Below are positions 1-5,883 of a DNA stretch of 5,883 bases, piece after piece. Made by a program: the position numbers and the translations under genes. The stretch spans positions 1 through 5,883 of the forward strand of contig JAENVT010000413.1 of assembly GCA_016650435.1 (NCBI GenBank). Direction: 5' to 3'. How positions within the stretch are numbered: the stretch's first letter is position 1; every line of letters begins with the position of its first letter. The notes under the pieces were generated by a model that ran no database searches, was not told where the DNA came from, and saw only the letters and a list, made by a program, of their open reading frames with translations. The DNA is from Ilumatobacteraceae bacterium (GTDB lineage: Bacteria; Actinomycetota; Acidimicrobiia; Acidimicrobiales; Ilumatobacteraceae).

Positions 1-1
1 C

Positions 2-1270
2 GATGCCAAGGCGGTCACCGACAAGCCCTCGCTGCTGATCCTGCGGAGCCATGTCGCTGCGCCGAGCCCCGACTGGACCGATCGACACGAGGCGCACGGC
101 AATCCATTCACGGCCGAGCAGGTCACCCGCACCAAAAAGGTAATGGGGATCCCCGACGAACCGTTCTGGGCACCGACTGATCTGGTGTCGGCGTATCGCA
201 CACTCGCCGCGGAGCGCGGCGAAAGCGAATTCGGCCATTGGTCGAAGCGCAAAGCCGCGTCCACGCTCGACGAGGCCGCGTGGGATGCATGCTGGGGCGC
301 CACCGGTATCGCCGGATGGGAGACGGCGTTGCCGACCTTCGAACAGGGAGAGAAAATCGCCACACGCGTCGCGATCGAGAAGGCCTTCAATGCCTCGCTC
401 GACGGTGTCCCAGGTCTCTTCGCCGGCGCCGCCGATCTGACGGGCAACACCGGCACAAAGCTCGCCGACCAACTCGCCCAGTCGTTCGATCACCCCGGCG
501 GGCGGCAGATGTACTACGGCATCCGCGAGCACGCGATGGGCTCGACAATGGTCGGCATGGCGAAACACGGCGGGGTGCTCCCCGCTGGCGGAACATTCTT
601 CGTGTTTGTCGACTACATGCGCCCGTCGGTTCGGCTCGCTGCTCTCAGCCACGCCAAAGTCATCTTCGTGTGGACGCACGATTCTGTCGGTGTCGGCGAG
701 GACGGTCCGACGCATCAACCGATCGAACAACTCGCCACGTTGCGGGCGATCCCGCACCTGCAGGTCATCCGCCCCGCCGATGCCAACGAGACGGTCGCAG
801 CATGGAAGGCGGCGGTTGCCCACGATGGTCCCACCGCCCTTGTGCTCAGCCGTCAGTCGGTCACCGTCTGCACCGACGGGTCCGCGGTCGAGCCAGGTGC
901 CGCGGTCGTGCGCCAGGCCGACCGTCCGCAGGTGGTGCTGGTCGGCACGGGCAGCGAAGTGTCGTTGTGCGTCGAGGCGGCCGAGCAACTCTCCGTCGTC
1001 GGTATTCGGGCGAACGTTGTCAGCATGCCGTCGTGGGATCGCTTCGCCGCCCAGAGCGCCAGCTATCAAGACGACGTGCTGCCGGCGGGTTTGCCAGTTC
1101 TGTCGGTCGAGGCCGCGGTGACGTTCGGATGGGAGCGGTACGCCGACGAATCGATCGGCATCGACCGTTTCGGGGCCAGCGCACCGGGGAATGTCGTCAT
1201 GGACAAGTTGGGAATCAACGTCGCTAACGTCGTAGCAGCAGCCACCAGGTTGGCTCAGGCAAAGGGGTAA
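2..1270 (+). CDS. tkt: Transketolase, C-terminal part (5' end outside window)
   Basis: This is the last 422 residues of a transketolase; the frame is open from base 2, so the start and the N-terminal thiamine-diphosphate domain with its GDG motif lie upstream. Transketolases are about 650-700 residues, so roughly 250 are missing. The enzyme moves two-carbon ketol units between sugar phosphates in the non-oxidative pentose phosphate pathway, in the cytoplasm. Counting from the window edge: an HGNP segment (His32) matches the active-site His of the HGxP motif. The pyrimidine-binding domain follows, with DLTGNTGT near residue 146, YYGIREHAMG with the cofactor-activating Glu at about 176, EDGPTHQPIEQ with substrate-binding His at about 238, and VIRPADANE. 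The Rossmann-like C-terminal domain occupies about 300-422. An internal ATG at 143 is not the start, because conserved transketolase sequence precedes it. It is the first visible gene of a unit with transaldolase, 2 bases downstream. Confidence 0.96.
   Translation, partial: DAKAVTDKPSLLILRSHVAAPSPDWTDRHEAHGNPFTAEQVTRTKKVMGIPDEPFWAPTDLVSAYRTLAAERGESEFGHWSKRKAASTLDEAAWDACWGATGIAGWETALPTFEQGEKIATRVAIEKAFNASLDGVPGLFAGAADLTGNTGTKLADQLAQSFDHPGGRQMYYGIREHAMGSTMVGMAKHGGVLPAGGTFFVFVDYMRPSVRLAALSHAKVIFVWTHDSVGVGEDGPTHQPIEQLATLRAIPHLQVIRPADANETVAAWKAAVAHDGPTALVLSRQSVTVCTDGSAVEPGAAVVRQADRPQVVLVGTGSEVSLCVEAAEQLSVVGIRANVVSMPSWDRFAAQSASYQDDVLPAGLPVLSVEAAVTFGWERYADESIGIDRFGASAPGNVVMDKLGINVANVVAAATRLAQAKG
1261..1267 (+). 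promoter_or_regulatory. Ribosome binding site of the transaldolase gene
   Basis: The purine run AAAGGGG lies at the very end of the transketolase gene, 5 bases before the transaldolase ATG at 1273. It supports that start and means ribosomes ending transketolase are already at the next initiation site, so translational coupling is likely. Confidence 0.6.
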
Positions 1271-1272
1271 TC

Positions 1273-2379
1273 ATGGATCGTCTCGCCCACCTGTATCACG
1301 AGTTCGGGCAGAGCCCGTGGCTCGACAACCTCAAGCGTGGCTACATCACCTCCGGCCAACTCGGTCACCTGGTCGACAAGGGCATCCGCGGTCTCACCAG
1401 CAACCCGACGATCTTCCAGAAGGCCATCCAGGGCTCCCCCGACTACGACGAGCAGTTCAAGAAGCTGGCGGCCGCCGGGCGGCCGATCATCGACGACTAC
1501 TGGGCGATGGTGCTGGCCGACATCAACGGCGCCCTCGATGTGTTTGCCGAGTTGTATCACGACAGCCACGCCGCCGACGGCTATGCCAGCGTCGAGGTAG
1601 CCCCGGATCTTGCCCATGACAGTGCGGGCACCGAGGCCGCGGCGCGCCACCTCCACGAGCAGATTCACCGGCCAAATCTCATGGTCAAGATTCCCGCCAC
1701 CGCCGAAGGCGTGCCCGCCATCCAGGCCATGATTGCCGAGGGCCGAAACATCAACGTGACGTTGATCTTCAGCCTCGAGCGCTACCAGCAAGTCATCGAG
1801 GCCTACGTTCGAGGTCTCGAGACGTATGCCACGCAACCTGGCGCAGACCTGTCGCGGGTCGCCAGCGTGGCCAGTTTCTTCATCAGCCGGGTCGACACCG
1901 AGATCGACCAGCGTCTCGAGACGTTGGGCACGCCCGAAGCGCTCGAACTCCGTGGCAAGGGTGCCGTCGCCCAAGGCAAGTTGGCCTACCAGATGTTCCA
2001 GAGGGCGTTCAGCGGGCACCGGTGGGAGGCACTGAAAGCAAAGGGCGCTGTCGTACAGCGTCCGCTGTGGGCCAGTACGTCGACCAAGAACCCTGCCTAC
2101 CCTGACACGTTGTACGTCGACGAGTTGATCGGGCCCGACACGGTCAACACCTTGCCCGAGGCGACGATCGAGGCATTTGCGGATCACGGGCATTTGGCCA
2201 GGCGAGTCGACGCCGATCTCGACCAAGCACAAGCTGCGTGGCGGGCGTTGGCCGAAGTCGGAGTCGATCTCGACGACGTGGCCGACAAACTGGAGCGCGA
2301 AGGTGTGTCGAGCTTTCAAAAGAGCTTCGACGAGCTTCTCGCGGCCCTCGAGACGAAGGCCACCGAGCTACGCGCGTGA
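1273..2379 (+). CDS. tal: Transaldolase
   Basis: A complete 368-residue transaldolase, which transfers a dihydroxyacetone unit from sedoheptulose 7-phosphate to glyceraldehyde 3-phosphate in the non-oxidative pentose phosphate pathway. Length and sequence fit the longer bacterial/actinobacterial form rather than the ~220-residue TalC/FSA type. Visible active-site elements of the TIM barrel are WLDNL with Asp18, LTSNPTIF with Asn44, a strand ending SVEVAPDLA near 106-114, NLMVKIPAT with the Schiff-base Lys139, NVTLIFS at 161-167, VASFFISRVD near 199-208, and LWASTSTKNP at 265-274. The ATG start is supported by the AAAGGGG site 5 bases upstream and by homology beginning within the first residues. 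The gap to transketolase is 2 bases. The next gene starts inside this stop codon, so the three genes are probably one transcript. Nothing is broken or missing. Confidence 0.96.
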   Translation: MDRLAHLYHEFGQSPWLDNLKRGYITSGQLGHLVDKGIRGLTSNPTIFQKAIQGSPDYDEQFKKLAAAGRPIIDDYWAMVLADINGALDVFAELYHDSHAADGYASVEVAPDLAHDSAGTEAAARHLHEQIHRPNLMVKIPATAEGVPAIQAMIAEGRNINVTLIFSLERYQQVIEAYVRGLETYATQPGADLSRVASVASFFISRVDTEIDQRLETLGTPEALELRGKGAVAQGKLAYQMFQRAFSGHRWEALKAKGAVVQRPLWASTSTKNPAYPDTLYVDELIGPDTVNTLPEATIEAFADHGHLARRVDADLDQAQAAWRALAEVGVDLDDVADKLEREGVSSFQKSFDELLAALETKATELRA

Positions 2380-3380
2380 AGGACACGTCCATCGAAGAGT
2401 TGCTCGATGAGATGGATCTCGGTCGTAACCGGCGCCTTGGACAACAGCTCATCGAGTCAGCGTTTGCTCTCCTGAGCGACCGACCGAACCAGCTCGATCT
2501 GAAGATCGCCGGAGCTGCGCTCGAAGAGATGCGCGAGGCGTTCAAGATGTTCGCACCGTTCCGCGACGTTCCAAAGGTGACTATTTTTGGATCCGCCCGC
2601 ACGCAGATGGCCGATCCCCTGTACATGCAAGCCCGCGACGTCGCTGCCAAGCTCGCCGAAGCCGGCTGGATGGTCGTCACCGGTGCAGGTCCGGGAATCA
2701 TGCAGGCAGCGATGGAGGGCGCCGGACGCGACAAGTCGATCGGGGTGTCGATCCGGCTGCCGTTCGAGCAAGGTGCCAACCCCGTCATCGCCGGCGACGT
2801 GAAATACGTCAGCATGAAGTACTTCTTCACCCGCAAGCTGATGCTGATCAAAGAGAGCAGGGGCTTCGTGTGCCTGCCAGGCGGTTTTGGAACGCTCGAC
2901 GAGACGTTCGAACTGCTAACCCTGACCCAGACCGGCAAGGGTTTGCCGGTGCCGATCGTCTTCCTCGATACCCCCGGCGATCCGTACTGGGAAACCGTCC
3001 ATGACTTCGTTGGCCGACAACTGGTCGAGCGCGGCCTCGTGGCTGCCGCTGACACCGAGTTGTATCTCGTCACCGACGAAACTGAGGCGGCGGTCAACGA
3101 AGTGCTCGGGTTCTACAGGAACTTCGACTCGATCCGTTACGTCGGGCATCTGGTCGTGATGCGAATGAAGCAGGCGCCAACCGATGCGCAACTGGCAATG
3201 CTCAACGAGAAGTTCGGCAGCCTCTGCAAGGGTGGGATTGCCCGGGCCACGCCGTTCGAACCCGAACGCAGGGAGAACGACAAGCTCGATCTGGCACGCA
3301 TCACGTTCACCTTGGCGAACCACAGCAGCGGTGTGCTGCGCGAGATCCTCGACACCATCAACTCATTCGTCGACCGCTGA
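2376..3380 (+). CDS. LOG-family nucleotide 5'-monophosphate phosphoribohydrolase (long form)
   Basis: A Rossmann-fold LOG (TIGR00730/lysine-decarboxylase-like) protein of 334 residues. Characterised members hydrolyse nucleoside or cytokinin-riboside monophosphates to the free base and ribose 5-phosphate. The core spans about 66-245: VTIFGSAR (68-75), VVTGAGPGIMQAAMEGA (100-116), the FFTRKLMLI segment with Arg153, and the signature LPGGFGTLDE with Glu176. All catalytic elements are intact despite the family's old decarboxylase label. Classic LOGs are about 180-215 residues; this one adds a ~65-residue helical N-terminus and an ~80-residue C-terminus that I do not recognise. The chosen start is GTG 2376, which overlaps the transaldolase stop as GTGA. 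No strong Shine-Dalgarno site is visible, so coupling is likely. ATG 2412 is an alternative start. The frame is open back to ATG 2238, but that part reads as out-of-frame, Arg-rich transaldolase. The substrate is unknown: AMP-type nucleotides seem more likely than cytokinin. Confidence 0.88.
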   Translation: MKDTSIEELLDEMDLGRNRRLGQQLIESAFALLSDRPNQLDLKIAGAALEEMREAFKMFAPFRDVPKVTIFGSARTQMADPLYMQARDVAAKLAEAGWMVVTGAGPGIMQAAMEGAGRDKSIGVSIRLPFEQGANPVIAGDVKYVSMKYFFTRKLMLIKESRGFVCLPGGFGTLDETFELLTLTQTGKGLPVPIVFLDTPGDPYWETVHDFVGRQLVERGLVAAADTELYLVTDETEAAVNEVLGFYRNFDSIRYVGHLVVMRMKQAPTDAQLAMLNEKFGSLCKGGIARATPFEPERRENDKLDLARITFTLANHSSGVLREILDTINSFVDR

Positions 3381-3572
3381 ACCTGAATTGGCCCGCAGCA
3401 GATGAATGGCCTTTTCGACCGCCCGACGAGCCTGGGTCAGCCGCTTGTCGTCGACCGGCCTGCCTCGGCCTTCGGCCGACGCCTCGCGCAGTTGATCGAA
3501 CGTGATCTGATCGAGATCGTCGGCCACAACCTGTAGCCGGTCGACGAGATCGTCGTATCGGCCCTCGCTCAC
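3363..3572 (-). CDS. Small charged helical protein of unknown function
   Basis: A 69-residue protein that I do not recognise. It starts at a GTG overlapping the stop of the GlcF-like gene as GTGA, with a GAGG purine site 4 bases upstream on the minus strand. The sequence is protein-like rather than a GC-driven shadow: it is balanced (about 15 acidic and 11 basic residues), has no cysteine, and shows helix-forming segments around 6-30 (YDDLVDRLQVVADDL) and 43-60 (KRLTQARRAVEKAIHLL) separated by a Gly/Arg/Pro turn near 35-40. No signal peptide or membrane segment is visible. It may be a small coiled-coil or helical-hairpin protein. Tight coupling suggests co-expression with the GlcF-like protein, but no functional link can be shown. 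Its last 18 bases overlap the end of the opposite-strand LOG gene. The same frame is open further upstream, but that part is the shadow of the GlcF-like gene. Confidence 0.68.
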   Translation of the reverse strand: MSEGRYDDLVDRLQVVADDLDQITFDQLREASAEGRGRPVDDKRLTQARRAVEKAIHLLRANSGSAVDE

Positions 3573-4705
3573 AATGCCTCGGCGACGAGATCCATCGGGT
3601 GTTTGACGTTGACGCCCGCGGCGCCCAGATGAAAGGCGCACCCGGGATTGGCGCTGGCGACGACTTGCGGACCGGCTCGATGGATGGCAGCCAACTTGCG
3701 TTCTCGGATCTCGCCGGCAAGCACGGGCTGCAGCGTCGAGAACGCGCCGCCGGCGCCGCAGCACAGACCCTCGTCGTCGAGTTCGACAACATCGGCGACG
3801 GCCGAAAGAACAGTGCGCACCGGCAGATGAGCGCGCTGCACATGGCGCAGGTGGCACGGGTCTTGCACCGTCACCGGGCCGAGCCGACGCCGCACCGTCA
3901 GACGCCCCACCATCGGCGCAACGAACTCGCTGGCATCTTGTATTCGGGCACTGAAGGCCGCTGCTTCCACGGTGCCGAGCAGGTGCCCGTACTCCTTCAA
4001 CGCCGCGCCACAGCCGGCCGAGTTGACCACGATCGGGGCATCGCCCGGCATCGAACGCATGACGCGCTCCGCCAAACGCTTAGCCTCGTCGGACAGCCCG
4101 GCGTGAACGTGCAGCGCACCACAACAGGCGCCGTCCGAACTCGGCGTGCTGTAGGTGACTCCGATTGCGTCCAAGACCTTGGCGGTGTTGCGATGGGTCT
4201 CGCGCTGCCACGCATCCATGACGCATCCAGTGAACAGCCATGTATCGCCGCCTGTCGACTCGGGAACTGGGCCGCGGCGTACGGCCAGCTTCGGCAATCC
4301 CATCCGCTTCGGTACGAGGTGCAGCCGTTGAGCGACAGCGATCATGGTCGAGCCACAGAGCAACAGGCGATGATGTCCGAGCACGCGATATCCGAGGCGC
4401 TGCCACCATGGGGTTGTCCGGTGGGTGGCCGTCAACGTGTCGCGGGTGCCCTCCATCAGCTGACCGAACGGCACGCCGCTGGGACAGGCTGGTTCGCAAC
4501 CACGGCACTGCACGCAGGTCTCCATGAAGTGCACGAAGTCGTCGGTGATCGGCGCGTCGTCGAAGTGAACCGAACGCATTGCCGAGATTCGCCCGCGGGG
4601 CGACAGCGCCTCTTCGCCGGTCACGCGAAACGTGGGACAGTGCGGCAGGCACAGTCCGCAGGCCACGCAGGTGCTCAGATCATTGTCGTCGAGGTGAAGT
4701 TTCAC
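3569..4705 (-). CDS. GlcF-like (Fe-S)-binding oxidoreductase subunit
   Basis: A 378-residue cytoplasmic iron-sulfur protein of the GlcF / heterodisulfide-reductase-D family, which passes electrons from an FAD-linked dehydrogenase such as glycolate or lactate oxidase towards the respiratory chain. Two 4Fe-4S ferredoxin motifs are complete: Cys13-16-19-23 (CVACGLCLPHCP) and Cys64-67-70-74 (CVQCRGCEPACP). Two CCG domains follow: Cys161, the CCG at 194-196 and Cys232; then Cys284, the CCG at 315-317 and Cys356. There is no convincing membrane segment. Length is close to the ~400 residues of GlcF. The start is GTG 4705, with GGGAG 4 bases upstream; the first cluster begins only 13 residues in, so there is little room for a later start. 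The FAD partner (GlcD/GlcE type) is absent from both sides within the window. The divergent neighbour is a DNA glycosylase and the downstream neighbour a small unknown protein. The substrate is therefore unassigned; glycolate oxidase subunit is the family name only. Confidence 0.9.
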   Translation of the reverse strand: MKLHLDDNDLSTCVACGLCLPHCPTFRVTGEEALSPRGRISAMRSVHFDDAPITDDFVHFMETCVQCRGCEPACPSGVPFGQLMEGTRDTLTATHRTTPWWQRLGYRVLGHHRLLLCGSTMIAVAQRLHLVPKRMGLPKLAVRRGPVPESTGGDTWLFTGCVMDAWQRETHRNTAKVLDAIGVTYSTPSSDGACCGALHVHAGLSDEAKRLAERVMRSMPGDAPIVVNSAGCGAALKEYGHLLGTVEAAAFSARIQDASEFVAPMVGRLTVRRRLGPVTVQDPCHLRHVQRAHLPVRTVLSAVADVVELDDEGLCCGAGGAFSTLQPVLAGEIRERKLAAIHRAGPQVVASANPGCAFHLGAAGVNVKHPMDLVAEAL

Positions 4706-4740
4706 GCTGCTCCCAACGTACCCGTAACGTCGCTGTCAGC
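4706..4740. promoter_or_regulatory. Divergent intergenic region, probable promoters for the GlcF-like gene and nei
   Basis: These 35 bases are the only space between two divergently transcribed genes, so the promoters of both must lie here or reach into the coding ends. Towards nei, a weak candidate is TTCACG (4701-4706), an 18-base spacer, and TAACGT (4725-4730), 10 bases before the ATG. No Shine-Dalgarno site precedes nei, so its mRNA may be leaderless or nearly so. Towards the GlcF-like gene, GGGAG (4710-4714 on the minus strand) is its ribosome site. A bulged inverted repeat, ACGTA (4716-4720) and TAACGT (4725-4730), overlaps the candidate -10 and might be an operator. The promoter elements are guesses by eye. 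Confidence 0.3.
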
Positions 4741-5532
4741 ATGCCTGAGGGTCACACACTTCACCGAATTGCTGTCGATCACTCGAAGATCCTGCGCGGC
4801 AAGCGCGTCGCTGTCTCGTCGCCGCAAGGTCGCTTTGCCTCCGCCGCGGAGCTGGTCGATGGTGTCCGTCTCAAGCAGATCGAAGCCTACGGAAAGCATT
4901 TGTTCTACTTCTGGGCAAATGGACTCGTCGGGCACGTCCATCTCGGTCTGTTCGGCAGGTTCCGCGTGTACCGCGATCTCGGGCCGGAGGAGGCAGCGAC
5001 GGTTCGGATGCGGATGATGGTTCAGAAAGCGACGATCGACCTCATCGGCCCGACTGACTGCACGATCGGGACCGCGGACGATCGCGATCGCATCGTGGCC
5101 CGACTCGGCCCCGATCCGCTGCGCGACGATGCCCAGCCGCAGAAGGCGTACGACGCAATCGTTCGCCGTGCTGCCCCGATCGGCCAGCTGATACTCGACC
5201 AAAAGGTGATCAGCGGTCTCGGCAACGTCTATCGGGCCGAGGCGTTGTTCGTCAACCACATCAACCCGATGCGCCCCGGCAACAAGGTCGCCCCCGACGA
5301 CTTCGCGGCGTTGTGGGCGACGATCGTGGAGATGCTGCAGCGAGGCTTTGCCGAAGACCGGATCGTGACGCTGGACCGCGAAGAGTTCGATGTGCCCACC
5401 GGTCGCACCAGCCGGGGCGAAACGACCTACGTCTACCACCGCGACATCTGCCTTCGCTGTGGCTCGCCGATCCTCACAGTCGAACTCGGCGGGCGCGCCT
5501 GCTACTTCTGCCCGGTCGACCAGCCGTTTTGA
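4741..5532 (+). CDS. nei: Endonuclease VIII-like DNA glycosylase/AP lyase (Nei1 type)
   Basis: A 263-residue Fpg/Nei-family base-excision repair enzyme, which removes oxidised bases (mainly pyrimidines in Nei members) and cuts the resulting abasic site by beta,delta-elimination. The ATG at 4741 is fixed by the family: after Met removal Pro2 is the nucleophile, followed by Glu3 (MPEGHTLHR). Other visible elements are SSPQGRF (26-32), the AYGKHLF loop with Lys52, HVHLGLFGRF (65-74), RLGPDPL (121-127), the helix-two-turn-helix segment LILDQKVISGLGNVYRAE with Asn162 (150-167), and the C-terminal zinc finger with Cys237, Cys240, Arg252 and Cys257. The start closely matches mycobacterial Nei1, supporting Nei over Fpg. 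The odd point is that the fourth zinc-finger position, normally Cys in CPxC, is Asp260 (CPVDQ), with an extra Cys at 254. The gene stands alone: divergent from the GlcF-like gene, convergent with a phosphotransferase gene 12 bases downstream. The reading frame is open upstream to 4579, but that is shadow sequence. Confidence 0.93.
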   Translation: MPEGHTLHRIAVDHSKILRGKRVAVSSPQGRFASAAELVDGVRLKQIEAYGKHLFYFWANGLVGHVHLGLFGRFRVYRDLGPEEAATVRMRMMVQKATIDLIGPTDCTIGTADDRDRIVARLGPDPLRDDAQPQKAYDAIVRRAAPIGQLILDQKVISGLGNVYRAEALFVNHINPMRPGNKVAPDDFAALWATIVEMLQRGFAEDRIVTLDREEFDVPTGRTSRGETTYVYHRDICLRCGSPILTVELGGRACYFCPVDQPF

Positions 5533-5544
5533 CTTTTGGTTTGA

Positions 5545-5883
5545 CTATTGCGCGTGCCACTGCGGTGCGTCGTGTTCTCCGCGCCAGTAGCGCAACCGCA
5601 GCTCGGCTTCTGCGGCCGCTGCCGGGTTCTGGCGGGCGGCGCGAACACGCATCAGGGTCGCTGCGACCAGTCGCAGTTCGGCGATCGCCTGGGCAACAGG
5701 ATCGTCGCCCAAGGAGCGTCCGTAGCCAGCGGCGAAGGCTTCGTAGATACCCGGCTCACCACCCCAGCGCTCGGTCCACGTCAGCAATGGGGCGTGATCC
5801 CAAGCCGCCGGCCCACGGCATAGCAGATCCCAGTCGAGCAGCACCGGACCGTCGGCAGATTGGATCACGTTTCCCGGATGTAC
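5545..5883 (-). CDS. APH-family phosphotransferase, C-terminal part (5' end outside window)
   Basis: The frame is open from the right edge and ends at TAG 5547-5545, giving the last 112 residues of a protein-kinase-like small-molecule phosphotransferase. The first five residues, VHPGN, are the end of the catalytic-loop motif (HGDxHxxN type), with the metal-binding Asn at position 5. DWD (17-19) is the Mg-binding motif equivalent to DFG of kinases, followed by the family's GPAAWDHAPL segment (24-33) and a helical C-terminal lobe. The N-terminal ATP-binding lobe lies outside the window. A GTG at 5868 is not the start, because the HPGN motif lies before it. The domain occurs in aminoglycoside, choline, homoserine and many uncharacterised kinases, so an antibiotic-resistance role should not be assumed. 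It converges on nei with 12 bases between the stop codons and no visible strong terminator hairpin. Confidence 0.85.
   Translation of the reverse strand, partial: VHPGNVIQSADGPVLLDWDLLCRGPAAWDHAPLLTWTERWGGEPGIYEAFAAGYGRSLGDDPVAQAIAELRLVAATLMRVRAARQNPAAAAEAELRLRYWRGEHDAPQWHAQ

Noticed and set aside
238..1227. Plus-strand 329-codon frame within transketolase
   Set aside because: It is strongly Arg-rich, the typical out-of-frame shadow of a GC-rich gene; the transketolase frame holds every conserved motif.
1255..2319. Minus-strand open frame of 354 codons opposite transaldolase
   Set aside because: The plus strand encodes a full transaldolase with all active-site residues. The antisense product shows no family features.
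2238..2375. Upstream extension of the LOG gene to ATG 2238
   Set aside because: The added 46 residues are Arg/Ser-rich out-of-frame transaldolase sequence. The GTG at 2376 in the GTGA overlap is a much better start.
2144..3097. Minus-strand open frame of 317 codons opposite the tal/LOG junction
   Set aside because: The product is Ser/Arg/Pro-rich without motifs, and it is antisense to two well-supported genes.
3465..3479. Hairpin TCGGCC-TTC-GGCCGA as a terminator downstream of the LOG gene
   Set aside because: The 6-bp stem has no T-run after it on either strand and lies inside the small coding gene; short GC palindromes are expected by chance here.
3363..3572. Small protein as the exonuclease VII small subunit (XseB)
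   Set aside because: The N-terminal helix and size are superficially similar, but the C-terminal half does not match the XseB pattern and there is no XseA gene nearby.
3358..3843. Alternative minus-strand frame of 161 codons over the small gene
   Set aside because: Its product is Arg/Ser-rich and unstructured, whereas the frame ending at 3363 gives a balanced helical protein with a coupled GTG start.
4579..4740. Upstream extension of the nei frame to ATG 4579
   Set aside because: Fpg/Nei enzymes need Pro directly after the initiator Met; MPEGHT at 4741 fixes the start.
3599..5017. Plus-strand open frame of 472 codons, the longest complete open frame in the window
   Set aside because: It lies antisense to the GlcF-like gene and runs into nei. 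Its product has no recognisable motifs, whereas the opposite strand carries complete Fe-S and CCG motifs. It is an effect of high GC codon use.
5545..5883. Antibiotic (aminoglycoside) resistance gene
   Set aside because: Only the general APH fold motifs are visible in a partial protein. The family is large and mostly unrelated to resistance, and nothing in the context is mobile or resistance-linked.

Overview
This 5.9 kb stretch is GC-rich and almost entirely coding, and it looks like the chromosome of a free-living actinobacterium. The evidence is the frequent GTG starts, the 4-base GTGA gene overlaps, the ~370-residue transaldolase form, and a Nei glycosylase beginning MPEGHTLHR as mycobacterial Nei1 does. 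A lineage such as Acidimicrobiia is possible, but that is only a guess from the feel of the proteins. I see no insertion sequence, CRISPR array, tRNA, rRNA, phage gene or foreign-looking base composition. No gene-free stretch exceeds 35 bases.

Left part, plus strand (1-3380): a tightly packed run of three genes. It holds the C-terminal two thirds of a transketolase (start off the left edge), then a complete transaldolase after a 2-base gap, then a LOG-family nucleotide phosphoribohydrolase whose GTG start overlaps the transaldolase stop as GTGA. Transketolase and transaldolase are the non-oxidative pentose phosphate pathway. The LOG family releases ribose 5-phosphate from nucleoside monophosphates, so the third gene may feed this pathway with pentose phosphate from nucleotides; that link is inference from gene order.

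Middle part, minus strand (4705-3363): a two-gene unit facing the first. A GlcF-like protein with two 4Fe-4S motifs and two CCG domains is followed, again by a GTGA overlap, by a small charged 69-residue protein of unknown function. The small gene runs 18 bases into the end of the LOG gene on the opposite strand. No FAD-dependent dehydrogenase partner for the GlcF-like protein is present in the window.

Right part: a 35-base divergent intergenic region separates the GlcF-like gene from a plus-strand Nei/Fpg-family DNA glycosylase (4741-5532). Its C-terminal zinc finger has Asp where the fourth cysteine is expected. Twelve bases after its stop, the C-terminal part of an APH-like phosphotransferase lies on the minus strand and runs off the right edge.

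Overall this is core metabolism plus DNA repair, not an evident accessory island. I found no convincing new defence or mobile system. The most useful leads are the LOG gene in the pentose phosphate operon, the lone GlcF-like protein with its small coupled neighbour, and the altered zinc finger of the glycosylase.
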